Positions 11,380 through 19,229 of a stretch of 64,000 nt of DNA are shown here, piece after piece. A model generated the notes under the pieces. The model saw nothing but the letters and a program-made list of their open reading frames with translations, was not told the origin of the DNA and ran no database searches. The stretch is from Desertimonas sp963772825 (lineage in GTDB: Bacteria > Actinomycetota > Acidimicrobiia > Acidimicrobiales > Ilumatobacteraceae): the NCBI GenBank assembly GCA_963772825.1, contig CAVYYX010000013.1, positions 1-64,000 on the forward strand, written 5' to 3'. The position numbers and the translations under genes were made by a program. Position 1 is the first letter of the stretch. Each line of letters starts with the position of its first letter.

Positions 11380-13134
11380 GTGCCGACGAGGATCGACATC
11401 GAACTGACCTCCGTCAGCGGCGATGGGTCGTGGACGTGGCGCGCTGCTGGCGCCCGCGAACCAAAAGGGGTCCTCGACGGATCGATCCTGCCGGTTGGTG
11501 TCGGCGTCGGCGACCAGCTGCGCGCCGAGAGCGAGAAGGACGTCGAGGGCATCCGCATCCTGTCGATCGTCCCGCCGAAGCAGAAGGCGGGGCGCAGCGA
11601 CGTGCTCGAACTGCTCCCGAGCAGCGACTTCGAGCCGGTCACCCAACAACGAGTGGGCCGCGATCGGCATGATCCGAGCCGCCCGCGCCAGCGCCGCAGT
11701 CGTGACGATCGGGGCGACCGGGGCACGCGGGACGACCGAGACGGTGACCGTGGCCGTGGTGATCGCGGCCGACGCAGCGACGATCGGGGCGACGGGCGCG
11801 GGCCCCGCCGCGACGACGCGCCGGCCGGCGACGATCGTGGACCCTCACGTCAACGCCAACATCGCCCCCACTTCACGCCCCCTCCCGAGTTGCCCCAGCG
11901 CCCCAAGCCGAAGCGACTGCGTCCCGGTAAGCAGCACCTCACCGACGTGCTCGCCTCGCTCCCTGAGGAGCAGCGCCCGGTCGCCGAGCTCGCTCTCCAG
12001 GGCATGGCAGCCGTCCGCCAACGTCTGCGCGAAGACAACGCTCGATCGAAGGCCGCCGGCAAACCGGAGATGCCCGAGGCGACGGTGCTGAAGATGGCCG
12101 AAGACTTGCTGCCGCAGCTGCGGGTGGCGGATTGGCGAGATCGAGCCGATGCCGCACAACGGCAGCTTGCCCATCTCGACCTGCGCGACCTGCGCAGCGT
12201 CGTCGCTGCATCCGACGATCCACTCGTCGTTCGCGACGAGACCACGCGTGCCCTCGCCGTCGAGCTGAAGAGCGCTCTCGCCGTCAAGCAGGAAGAGGAG
12301 CTCAACCTGTGGCTCGGCGACGTCGAGGCGGCGGTCGACGTCGGCCGAGTCGTTCGCGCGTTGCGGTTGTCGGCGATGCCCCCCAAGGCCGGCGTGCCGT
12401 TCCCGGCTCCACTTGGCGCCAAGCTCGGCCAGGCGACCATCGCCGCCTTGACCACCGAAGATCCGCCCGATCGATGGATCGCCGTGCTCGAGGCGGCCGC
12501 CTTCTCCCCGATCCGCGCGTCGGTCACCCCTCAAGCGGCGCCGGCGAACCCGAGTCCCGAGCTGATCGCCACGGTGACTCGCCTCGGTCCGCTACTCCCC
12601 CAGATTGCCAGCCTGTTCTCTGTGGAGGTGCCGGACAAGGCGCCCGCTCCGAAGCCACTCCGGCCGACGCCGCGCAAGAAGGAGTCCGCCCGCAAAGCGG
12701 CGGCGCCCGCCAAGCCGGCCAAGCGCGCTGCTGCCGTCGCCGAACCTGCTGCAGCCGCCGAGGAACCCGCAGTCCCCGAGCCGGAACCCGCCGCCGAGCA
12801 ACCTGCCGAGGACAACGCTGCCGTCGCCGAACCTGCTGCAGCCGCCGAGGAACCCGCAGTCCCCGAGCCGGAACCCGCCGCCGAGCAACCTGCCGAGGAC
12901 AACGCTGCCGTCGCCGAACCTGCTGCGGCCGCCGAGGAACCCGCAGTCCCCGAGCCGGAACCCGCCGCCGAGCAACCTGCCGAGGACAACGCTGCCGTCG
13001 CCGAACCTGCTGCAGCCGCCGAGGAACCCGCAGTCCCCGAGCCGGAACCCGCCGCCGAGCAACCTGCCGAGGACAACGCTGCCGTCGCCGAGCCGGAAGA
13101 CGCTGTCTCCGAACCTGTCGCCGCCGACGAGTGA
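11380..13134 (+). CDS. Multidomain protein with Arg/Asp/Gly-rich linker and C-terminal 29-residue repeats
   Basis: About 584 residues, not assigned to a family. Residues 1-75 look like a small beta domain (GDGSWTWRAAGAREPKG). Residues 80-160 are dominated by RDDRGDRG-like units typical of disordered RNA-binding linkers. Residues 160-400 are a helical domain (LASLPEEQRPVAELALQG, then a long helix pair). The C-terminus carries four near-identical 29-residue Ala/Glu/Pro repeats. No signal peptide or membrane segment. GTG at 11380 is the start; an earlier one would overlap the divergent carbonic anhydrase. Its stop overlaps the crotonase GTG. An RNA-associated role is only a guess from composition. 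Confidence 0.75.
   Translation: MPTRIDIELTSVSGDGSWTWRAAGAREPKGVLDGSILPVGVGVGDQLRAESEKDVEGIRILSIVPPKQKAGRSDVLELLPSSDFEPVTQQRVGRDRHDPSRPRQRRSRDDRGDRGTRDDRDGDRGRGDRGRRSDDRGDGRGPRRDDAPAGDDRGPSRQRQHRPHFTPPPELPQRPKPKRLRPGKQHLTDVLASLPEEQRPVAELALQGMAAVRQRLREDNARSKAAGKPEMPEATVLKMAEDLLPQLRVADWRDRADAAQRQLAHLDLRDLRSVVAASDDPLVVRDETTRALAVELKSALAVKQEEELNLWLGDVEAAVDVGRVVRALRLSAMPPKAGVPFPAPLGAKLGQATIAALTTEDPPDRWIAVLEAAAFSPIRASVTPQAAPANPSPELIATVTRLGPLLPQIASLFSVEVPDKAPAPKPLRPTPRKKESARKAAAPAKPAKRAAAVAEPAAAAEEPAVPEPEPAAEQPAEDNAAVAEPAAAAEEPAVPEPEPAAEQPAEDNAAVAEPAAAAEEPAVPEPEPAAEQPAEDNAAVAEPAAAAEEPAVPEPEPAAEQPAEDNAAVAEPEDAVSEPVAADE
12733..13080 (+). repeat. Four tandem 87-bp in-frame repeats
   Basis: Units start at 12733, 12820, 12907 and 12994, each 87 bases, with a partial fifth to about 13095. 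They are almost identical at DNA level (one visible difference, CTGCAG versus CTGCGG). Each encodes 29 residues beginning AVAEPAAAAEEPAVPEPEP and ending AAEQPAEDNA. The length keeps the frame, so copy number can change without breaking the gene. Such identity implies recent expansion or gene conversion. Confidence 0.95.
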
Positions 13135-13928
13135 CTGCACCCGTGTCCGACATCGTCACGTTCGACGTCGACGGCCACGTGGCCGTCATCACCTTGAACC
13201 GTCCCGAGGCGCGCAACGCCGTCAACGGAGACGTCGCCCTCGGGCTGGAGTCGGCGATCGACCGCTTGGAGGACGATCCCGAGTTGTGGGTCGGAATCCT
13301 CGCCGCCAACACCGCCGGCCAGGAACGGCCGGTGTTCTGTGCCGGCGCCGACCTCAAGGCGCTCAACGCCGGCAACGGCGCCGCCCTGATGACCGAGCGC
13401 GGCGGCTTTGCCGGGTTCGCCTACCGCCAACGTCGCAAGCCGGTGATCGTCGCCGTCGACGGGCTGGCGACGGCTGGTGGCTGCGAGATCGCCCTCGCCG
13501 CCGACATCGTCGTCGCCACCACCCGCTCGGCATTCGGCCTCGCGGAAGTCAAACGCAACCTCATCGCCGGAGCCGGTGGACTGTTCCGCCTGCCGCGGGC
13601 TGTCGGGCAGGGCCCGGCCCTCGCGATGATTCTCACCGGCGAGCCGATGCCGGCAGAACGGGCCTACCAGCTCGGCCTCGTCGCCCGGCTCTGCGACCCT
13701 GGCGAAGCTCTCGACGCTGCCCGCCAACTCGCCGCCCAGATCACCAAGGCCGGCCCCCTCGCCGTGTGGGAGTCGCGCGCTGTCGCCGTGGCCGCGGCAT
13801 CTGCCGACGACGACACGTTGAAGCGGATGACCGACGAAGCGATGGCCACGGTGCTCGCCTCGGAGGATCTGTCGGAGGGTCTCACGGCGTTCATCGAGAA
13901 GCGTGAACCCGTGTGGAAGGGCCGCTAG
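13131..13928 (+). CDS. Enoyl-CoA hydratase/isomerase (crotonase) family protein
   Basis: 265 residues with crotonase features: ITLNRPEARNAVNG at the N-terminus, the first oxyanion-hole segment FCAGADLKALN near residue 68, and the second ATAGGCEIALAADIVVA near residue 110. The catalytic glutamate region reads FGLAEVKRNLIAGAGG. Expected to act on a CoA thioester in fatty-acid or amino-acid degradation; the exact substrate is unknown. The start GTG overlaps the previous stop (GTGA); a second GTG at 13143 is possible. The gene ends 35 bases before a strong palindrome. Confidence 0.9.
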   Translation: MTAPVSDIVTFDVDGHVAVITLNRPEARNAVNGDVALGLESAIDRLEDDPELWVGILAANTAGQERPVFCAGADLKALNAGNGAALMTERGGFAGFAYRQRRKPVIVAVDGLATAGGCEIALAADIVVATTRSAFGLAEVKRNLIAGAGGLFRLPRAVGQGPALAMILTGEPMPAERAYQLGLVARLCDPGEALDAARQLAAQITKAGPLAVWESRAVAVAAASADDDTLKRMTDEAMATVLASEDLSEGLTAFIEKREPVWKGR

Positions 13929-13962
13929 CTCCAGCGCGGATTGGTCTGCGACGGATCCGGCG

Positions 13963-14009
13963 TCTGTGTAAGCGTGTAAGCGCTCTGTGGGCTTACACGC
14001 TTACACAGA
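13963..14009. terminator. Bidirectional terminator-like palindrome (repeat family A, copy 1)
   Basis: Perfect 19-base inverted repeat: TCTGTGTAAGCGTGTAAGC at 13963-13981 and its exact complement at 13991-14009, with a 9-base loop. It fills the gap between convergent genes (crotonase + and acetyltransferase -). Related sequences occur at 41949-41995 and 61114-61160, both also between convergent genes. There is no T-run, as is common for high-GC terminators. Confidence 0.75.
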
Positions 14010-14013
14010 TCGA

Positions 14014-14478
14014 TTAGAGGCGCTTGGAGACGGTGATCAGGCGGGCGGTGACGCCGGCCCGCTCGTAGAGGTTCTTCAGATGGCGGTCACCCGGCAGCGT
14101 CTCGGCCTCGATCAGCTCGGCGCCGTGGTCGCGTCCCCACTGCATCGCCGCGGCGACGAGCGCATCGCCGAAGCCGAGCTCGCGGGCCTCTTCGGCGACG
14201 AAAACCTGGTCGATGCGCAGCACGGACATCGGGTCGGCGACGCGGTCAGCGACGAGGTAGGCGACGACCACGCTCGAATTCGTGTCCGCTGGGATCGTGC
14301 CGACGAAGACGGCGCGTTCGGCGACGGCGGCCGCCCAGTCAGGTCCGATCGGACCGTGGGCGTCGAGCCACCGCCCGCCTCCGCGCGCCTCGACAAGCCC
14401 CGCTCGGGCGATGGCCTCCAACTCGGCGAGCGCTTCGGCGTCGGACCGCTCGGCGCGGCGGACGTCCGGGTCGATCAA
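14014..14478 (-). CDS. GNAT-family N-acetyltransferase
   Basis: 154 residues. The acetyl-CoA-binding part is visible as VLRIDQVFVAEEARELGFGDALVAAAMQWGRDHGA, a variant of the V-x-x-x-x-RG-GxG/A motif with the usual helix after it. The C-terminal NLYERAGVTAR is the standard GNAT beta-strand/helix ending. Substrate unknown. It is the last gene of a - strand group with the two genes upstream (18-base gap to the next) and ends at the family-A palindrome. Confidence 0.85.
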   Translation of the reverse strand: MIDPDVRRAERSDAEALAELEAIARAGLVEARGGGRWLDAHGPIGPDWAAAVAERAVFVGTIPADTNSSVVVAYLVADRVADPMSVLRIDQVFVAEEARELGFGDALVAAAMQWGRDHGAELIEAETLPGDRHLKNLYERAGVTARLITVSKRL

Positions 14479-14496
14479 GCGCCCGGCTCCGCCACG

Positions 14497-14967
14497 TCAG
14501 ACCCGGGCGAGCAGCTGGTCGATCTTGCCGACCACCGTGCGGCGACCCCGGTTGGCAACCTCGAACGTCCGGATCTCGGCGAGCTCGGCAGGTGACAGCC
14601 GGTCGAGCCTGGCGACGATGTGGCTCGCGGCGAGGTCCTCGTAGCCGGGAATCGCCAGGTCGGGCGACCGAGGACGTTCGCCGGCATCGGCCGTGCGCCG
14701 CTCCGTCGCCGACCGCGCGACCACCCTCGTTGTCGTCTGGGGAGCATCGCCCGCGGCGGGCGCCAACGGGCCGACCCCGCCGTCGACCTCCCAGCCGAGG
14801 AGCCCGTCGACGGCCAGCGTGACGACCGTCCGCGCCAGCCCGATCGACTCGGCGATCGTGCGGTTGGCGGCACGCATCACTGCGCACGGTCCCGCCGACG
14901 CCAACCCGACGAGACGATGAAGCGTCGCTTCGACGTTCTCACGCACGGAATCGGCAGAGTCGGCCAT
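14497..14967 (-). CDS. Actinobacterial conserved hypothetical protein
   Basis: 156 residues in two parts. The first 70 are helical with a hydrophobic stretch (RTVVTLAVDGLLGWEV). The last 50 contain the recurring actinobacterial pattern IPGYEDLAASHIVARLDRLSPAEL followed by a basic end (NRGRRTVVGKIDQLL), which looks like a small helical adaptor fold. The two are joined by a Thr/Arg-rich linker. Start and upstream stop overlap as TGATG, so it is translationally coupled to the acidic protein. No function assigned. Confidence 0.7.
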   Translation of the reverse strand: MADSADSVRENVEATLHRLVGLASAGPCAVMRAANRTIAESIGLARTVVTLAVDGLLGWEVDGGVGPLAPAAGDAPQTTTRVVARSATERRTADAGERPRSPDLAIPGYEDLAASHIVARLDRLSPAELAEIRTFEVANRGRRTVVGKIDQLLARV

Positions 14968-15473
14968 CAGGTGAAGATCGGGCAGGCGTCATCGCCCACC
15001 GGGCAGCCCGGCGCCGACGCTCGCACGAGCAGGAAGCAGCTCGAGCACAGCTGCTCGTCGGGACGCTTCGGTTGCAGGCGATCGGCCGTGTCACCGCGCT
15101 CGTCGGGCTCGACCTCCTCGTCCTCGTCGTCACCCTCCTCTTCGGACGTGACCATGCGGTCCTTGAGGATCCGATCGAGATCTGCCTCGACATCGTCCGG
15201 GGACAGCAGATCCTCGTCCTCGTCCTCTTCTTCTTCGCCGGCTCGCCGCTTGGTGCGCGTCGTGGCCGCGGTGTCGTCCTCGTCGTCGTCTTCCTCCTCG
15301 TCGTCGGCGACATCGGCGTCGTCGTCATCATCGGCGGGGATTTCCGCTTCGAGTTCCTCGACGTCGAGTTCGTCGGGATCCGGCTCGGCCTCCTCCGTCT
15401 CGTCGTCTTCGGGTTCGAAGTCGTCCGCAACGACGTCTTCAGCCTTTGCATCGTCATCTTCCGGCGCTGCCAT
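14967..15473 (-). CDS. Highly acidic protein with C-terminal cysteine cluster (DUF4193-like)
   Basis: 168 residues, of which about the first 120 are mostly Asp/Glu. The middle segment DDVEADLDRILKDRM resembles the actinobacterial DUF4193 core. The C-terminus has CSSCFLLVRASAPGC and a final Cys (DDACPIF), fitting a small zinc-binding knuckle. Such proteins are widespread in actinobacteria without a known role. A CRP-type palindrome lies 48 bases upstream of the start. The acidic region is longer than in the relatives I know. Confidence 0.75.
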   Translation of the reverse strand: MAAPEDDDAKAEDVVADDFEPEDDETEEAEPDPDELDVEELEAEIPADDDDDADVADDEEEDDDEDDTAATTRTKRRAGEEEEDEDEDLLSPDDVEADLDRILKDRMVTSEEEGDDEDEEVEPDERGDTADRLQPKRPDEQLCSSCFLLVRASAPGCPVGDDACPIFT

Positions 15474-15520
15474 CGCGGCGGAGCATAGGCGGCCGCCTGC
15501 ACCGGCCCCGGAACCATGTC

Positions 15521-15536
15521 AGTGACCTACGTCACA
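15521..15536. promoter_or_regulatory. CRP/FNR-type operator upstream of acidic-protein operon
   Basis: AGTGACCTACGTCACA matches GTGA-N6-TCAC, including the flanking A on both strands of the TGTGA-N6-TCACT form. It sits in the 86-base gap upstream of the - strand acidic-protein gene (start 15473) and 24 bases after the ThyX-like gene's stop. Same class as 9505-9520. A matching -10 element is not clear. Confidence 0.5.
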
Positions 15537-15559
15537 CGCTGGGAGCGAAGCGCGTCCAC

Positions 15560-17155
15560 CTACACCCGCCGCGCCTCGGCGCGCCGTTCGGCGGCGAGTC
15601 GTTCGAGCGCCGGAGCGTCCGTCGTCAGATGGCTCATCGCCGCAGCGATGGCCGTGTGCCCGGCCTGCTCGGCGATCAGTCGATGCATCTCGAGGGCGAC
15701 GCGCCGATAGGCGGGGTGGCCCTGGGCACCCGAGCGCAATTCGAGGAGGTGGATCGCTTCGCGGGCGTTGAACTGCATGACGTAGCGAACCCGGTAGGCC
15801 ATCGCCACGGCGTAGGAAGCTTGCTCGGGAAACACTTCGGCGATGTCCCCGTAGAGCTCGGCTGACCGCTGCATGGCTTCGTCGAAGTTGCCCCGGTCCC
15901 CGGCGTCGTCGATCAGCTCGGGCCGGACGTACCCGTGGTCGGGGGTCAACGCCTGCCACTCGATGGTGAGCATGCGGTGGCGTTGGAGATCACGGAACGC
16001 TCCGTAGTCGGACAGCACATCGAAGCGATAGTCGACGCGCTCGAACGCCCGCCCCGGCTTGTGACGACGGTTCTCGCGATCGCCGACGTACGCGGTGATC
16101 AGGGCCCGCCGCTCGTCTGCGCCGAGCTTGGCCACACGGTCGAGGAGCTGGGTCTCCGAAAGGCGCGAGGCCGGGTAGCAGATCGCCGCCAGCAGCTTGT
16201 CCTCGGCGTCGGGATCGAAGTCGACGAGCGTGACCTCGGCGACCTCGTCCGCTGGCTCGGCGGCCAGCAACTCGTCGACCAGCGCCGCGGTCTGCGCGCG
16301 CGTCGTCGCCAGGTAGTCGACCCACCGACCGCCGCGCTCGGCCACATCGACGCGGCGCAGGAAGCTCGGGATCACTTTGCGCAGCTCCTCGAGCATCAGC
16401 TCGGCGTAGGCCCTGGCCTCGGGGAGCGGATGGGCGCGCAGACGCAGCAGGAGCGCCTCGAACGACTGCCCCGTGCCGTAGATCCCGACGTTGGACAGCG
16501 AAGCCGCCGGGAGCATCCCGCGGGTAGCGTCGAGCGCTTTGGCGCGCGTCGCCTGACGGAAGACGAAGTCGGTGTCGCCGGGGTCCTTGGCGACAGTGGC
16601 CCGCACGTGATCGGTGACGCTGGTGACGGCGGCGCTGTAGGCGTCGAACATCCTGTCCATCTCGCCGACGTAGCGGGTTCCGAGCCGACTGGCCATCACG
16701 GCCGGATCGCGGAAGTAGCGGTAACGCCCACCGAGTCGGGAGTCATACGCGATGTAGCGCGTGCTCTGTTCGAGGTAGCTCATCAGCCGCCCCCACTCGA
16801 GCACCTTGGTGAGGATGTTGGACGCCTGCTCGCACGCCAGATGGACACCGCCGAGCTGGGCCACCGAATCGTCCCCGTACTCGAAGAACACGCGCTCGTA
16901 GAGCTCCTCGGCGCGCTCCAGGCCGACGGTGGCGTCGATGCCGTCGTCCCCGGAGATGTCGAGGTCGCCGACGAACTCGTCGAGGAACAGGCGCCGCAGG
17001 CTCTTCGGGCTGCGGCTGTAGCGGGCGAACAACGCACCCTTGACGACCTCGGGGAGGTTGACGAGGGCGAACACGGGCCCATCGAGGTTGGTGAAGTAGC
17101 GGCGCAGGATGTCGGCTTCCCCGGCGCTGAACTCCTCGGGGACGTACAGCGTCAC
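15560..17155 (-). CDS. Double-domain ThyX-like (FAD-dependent thymidylate synthase superfamily) protein
   Basis: 531 residues, twice the length of ThyX, with two ThyX-type halves. Canonical ThyX uses RHR-x7-S. In the N-terminal half the aligned segment is WGR (residues 121-123), then LMSYLEQ, then S131, so the serine and the downstream Arg-Tyr survive but the Arg-His does not. In the C-terminal half RHR (392-394) is kept, but the serine position is A402 (RHRMLTIEWQA). Full-length double-domain relatives exist in actinobacteria, usually labelled thymidylate synthase. Loss of an intact motif in either half makes normal dTMP synthesis doubtful unless a composite site forms. No thyA is in the window. 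Confidence 0.8.
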   Translation of the reverse strand: MTLYVPEEFSAGEADILRRYFTNLDGPVFALVNLPEVVKGALFARYSRSPKSLRRLFLDEFVGDLDISGDDGIDATVGLERAEELYERVFFEYGDDSVAQLGGVHLACEQASNILTKVLEWGRLMSYLEQSTRYIAYDSRLGGRYRYFRDPAVMASRLGTRYVGEMDRMFDAYSAAVTSVTDHVRATVAKDPGDTDFVFRQATRAKALDATRGMLPAASLSNVGIYGTGQSFEALLLRLRAHPLPEARAYAELMLEELRKVIPSFLRRVDVAERGGRWVDYLATTRAQTAALVDELLAAEPADEVAEVTLVDFDPDAEDKLLAAICYPASRLSETQLLDRVAKLGADERRALITAYVGDRENRRHKPGRAFERVDYRFDVLSDYGAFRDLQRHRMLTIEWQALTPDHGYVRPELIDDAGDRGNFDEAMQRSAELYGDIAEVFPEQASYAVAMAYRVRYVMQFNAREAIHLLELRSGAQGHPAYRRVALEMHRLIAEQAGHTAIAAAMSHLTTDAPALERLAAERRAEARRV

Positions 17156-17222
17156 GGCTGGCGATTGTACGGTCGTACCAGCCGGCCGACGGGGATGGCC
17201 GCTGACCTGCCTGAGCGCCGCG

Positions 17223-17327
17223 TCAGCCCTTCACGGCCCCCGACGTGAGACCGCTGATCACGTACTTCTGGACAGGGATGTAGATCAACACCACGGGAAG
17301 CGTGGCGAGCACGGCACCGGAGTGATG
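17223..17327 (-). pseudogene. C-terminal remnant of a sugar ABC-transporter permease
   Basis: Reading the - strand gives SGAVLATLPVVLIYIPVQ, then KYVISGLTSGAVKG and a TGA at 17225-17223. This is the unmistakable end of a MalG/UgpE-type carbohydrate permease (last membrane helix plus the GLTxGAVKG tail). Everything upstream of about 35 codons is missing; the sequence runs straight into a fragment of a lacI gene on the other strand. It is therefore a relic left by deletion. Confidence 0.75.
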
Positions 17328-17862
17328 ATCCGCACCGTGTCCCGCGTCGTCAACGACCGTCCTGGGCCGGGCGCTCAGCCTGATGACAGTGCCGGAGCCA
17401 CACCATCGGACTCGTCGCCACCTACCTCATCGACCCTGTTCTTCACCGAGCTCGCCCGGGGCATCCAGCAAGCGTGCGATCGCCGAGCTCACCGATGACG
17501 TCGACCGCAGCGTCGTGTGGGCAGACGAGACGATCGAGGGCGGTGCCGCCGGCGTCGTCGAGCTGCTCGACCGGCTGCCACAGCTCGACGGGGTGCTCGC
17601 CTACAACGACGTGATGGCCATCGGGGCGATGCGTCAGCTCGAGGACCTCGGCCGGATCGTCCCCGACGATGTGGCGGTGATCGGCGTCGACGACATCGCC
17701 CTCAGCGCCCTCGTGCGGCCGGCGCTGACCACCGTGCGCATCGACCGCGAGCTGATGGGGACGCGGGCCGTCGACATGCTCATGCAGATGGCTGCCGACC
17801 CCGACGGCCCGTCACGCCGCGAGACCGTCGACGTCTCGCTCGTGCACCGCCAGTCCGCCTGA
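17323..17862 (+). pseudogene. LacI-family regulator, decayed
   Basis: Fragments of one LacI/GalR regulator appear in order but in different frames. First a helix-turn-helix end (RTVSRVVNDRPGP), then HTIGLVA and LFFTELARGIQQACDR from the start of the sugar-binding domain. After a deletion, an uninterrupted C-terminal portion follows: VELLDRLPQLDGVLAYNDVMA, PDDVAVIGVDD, ALTTVRIDRELMG. About 150 residues of the usual 340 are gone and the first helix is lost. With the adjacent permease tail it marks a dismantled sugar-uptake locus. Confidence 0.8.
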
Positions 17863-17879
17863 CCTGACTGCCCCGACGG

Positions 17880-18872
17880 TCAGTGGCGTAACACGATCTT
17901 GCCGAGCTGCTCGCCACCTTCCATCCGCTCCAGCGCCGCCGGGTAGTCGGCGAGGCCGAACTCCTGCTCGTCGACATGCACGGCGAGTCCCCCGGCCATC
18001 AGCCGCGTGACCTCGGCGAACTCCTGATAGCTGCCCATCGACGAACCGATGATCTCGTGCTGCTTGAAGAACAGCACCGGCAGGTTGATCTCCGCCTTGG
18101 TTCCCGACGTCCCCCCGCACACGACGAGGCGGCCACCTGGGTTGAGCGAGCGCACGGACTGGTTCCAGGTGGCCGGGCCGACGCTCTCGACCACGATGTC
18201 GGCGCGCACGTCCCAGCGCTCCTGCGCCGAATCGATCGCCGCCACCGCACCCATCGCCAGGGCGGCCTCGCGTTTGGCCGCGCTGCGGCTCGTGGCCACG
18301 ACCTCGGCGCCGAGGTGGCGGGCGATGGCCAGGGCGGCGCATGAAACGCCGGAGCCGATGCCGACGACGAGCACGGTCTGCCCAGCAGCGACACGCGCCC
18401 GCCGCAGCATCCGGTAGGCGGTGAGCGTCGCCAGCGGATAGGCGGCGCACTCCTCCCAGGTTCGGCCGGCGGGGCGCGGCACGACGTTGCGGGCCGGAGC
18501 GACCGCGTGAGTGGCGTGCCCGCCCCACGTGTGCTCGCCGAAGATCGCGAAGCCGCGACCCAGCGGGCTGTCGTTGCCGAGGGCGACGATGTCGGCAACC
18601 GGGGACACGCCGGGGTTGACGACGACCTCGTCGCCGATCGCGACGCCTTCGACGGCGGCGCCGATCGCCTCGACCACCCCGGCGACGTCGCAACCGGGTA
18701 CGTGGGGCACCGGCGGCTTGGGCAACCCGCGGGTGGTCCACAGGTCGAGATGGTTGAGAGCGCTCGCCATCACGCGGAGCTGCACCTCGTCGGCGCCCGG
18801 CGGCGGCAACTCGATCTGGCCCCACCGATAGGTTCCGGGCGATTCGTCGAGGATCCAGGCGTCGATCAGCAC
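17880..18872 (-). CDS. Medium-chain dehydrogenase/reductase (zinc-type alcohol dehydrogenase-like)
   Basis: 330 residues. N-terminal GroES-like domain with ALNHLDLWTTRG and HVPGCDVAGVVEAIG. Nucleotide-binding Rossmann motif VLVVGIGSGVSCAALAIA near residue 170 (a G-x-G-x-x-x variant), then ARHLGAEVVATSRS. The catalytic Cys of zinc alcohol dehydrogenases is replaced by Asn-His, and no structural-zinc tetracysteine cluster is present, so it belongs with the quinone-oxidoreductase/acryloyl-CoA reductase branch of MDR proteins. Divergent from the MhuD-like gene (36-base gap). Substrate not assignable. Confidence 0.87.
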   Translation of the reverse strand: MLIDAWILDESPGTYRWGQIELPPPGADEVQLRVMASALNHLDLWTTRGLPKPPVPHVPGCDVAGVVEAIGAAVEGVAIGDEVVVNPGVSPVADIVALGNDSPLGRGFAIFGEHTWGGHATHAVAPARNVVPRPAGRTWEECAAYPLATLTAYRMLRRARVAAGQTVLVVGIGSGVSCAALAIARHLGAEVVATSRSAAKREAALAMGAVAAIDSAQERWDVRADIVVESVGPATWNQSVRSLNPGGRLVVCGGTSGTKAEINLPVLFFKQHEIIGSSMGSYQEFAEVTRLMAGGLAVHVDEQEFGLADYPAALERMEGGEQLGKIVLRH

Positions 18873-18908
18873 GCTGCGGTTCTAACACTCACGTGGCACA
18901 CTCGGCAC

Positions 18909-19226
18909 ATGTCAGTCGTGAGGATCAACGCCATCTCCGTTCCCGAAGGCCACGGCGCCGAGCTCGAGAAGCGCTTCGCCGCTCGTGCCGGCCAGGTCGA
19001 ACAGATGCCCGGGTTCGAGGAGTTCCAGCTCCTGCGCCCGACCGCCGGGGAGACCCGCTACTTCGTGTACACCCGCTGGGAGAGCGACGAGGCCTTCCAG
19101 GCCTGGGTGTCCAGCCAGGCGTTCGGGAAAGGCCACGCCCAGGCCGAGTCGCCAGACAACAAGCCCGTGTCGACCGGTGCCGAGCTGCTCGGCTTCGACG
19201 TCGTCGAGCTCGTCTCCAAGCCCTGA
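18909..19226 (+). CDS. MhuD-like haem-degrading monooxygenase (ABM fold)
   Basis: 105 residues closely following mycobacterial MhuD (Rv3592): VVRINAISVPEG, ELEKRFAARA, FQLLRPTAGETRYFVYTRW and WESDEAFQAW recur in order. MhuD uses Asn7, Trp66 and haem-ligand His75; here Asn7 and Trp66 are at the same positions and the histidine is His76. MhuD opens haem to mycobilins and releases iron without CO. That this protein does so is inferred from the residues. No siderophore or haem-uptake genes are adjacent. ATG at 18909 is the start. Confidence 0.85.
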   Translation: MSVVRINAISVPEGHGAELEKRFAARAGQVEQMPGFEEFQLLRPTAGETRYFVYTRWESDEAFQAWVSSQAFGKGHAQAESPDNKPVSTGAELLGFDVVELVSKP

Positions 19227-19229
19227 GGG

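Noticed and set aside
12733..13095. Tandem repeats considered as a CRISPR array
   Set aside because: Units are contiguous with no unique spacers, keep the reading frame and encode a continuous peptide repeat.
15935..17248. 437-codon + strand frame opposite the ThyX-like gene
   Set aside because: Antisense shadow; composition dominated by Asp/Gly/Val/Arg as expected from reversed codons.
17383..17862. LacI-type frame as an intact short regulator
   Set aside because: Its first residues are out of frame with the DNA-binding part, and about half of the family length is missing; decay is the better reading.
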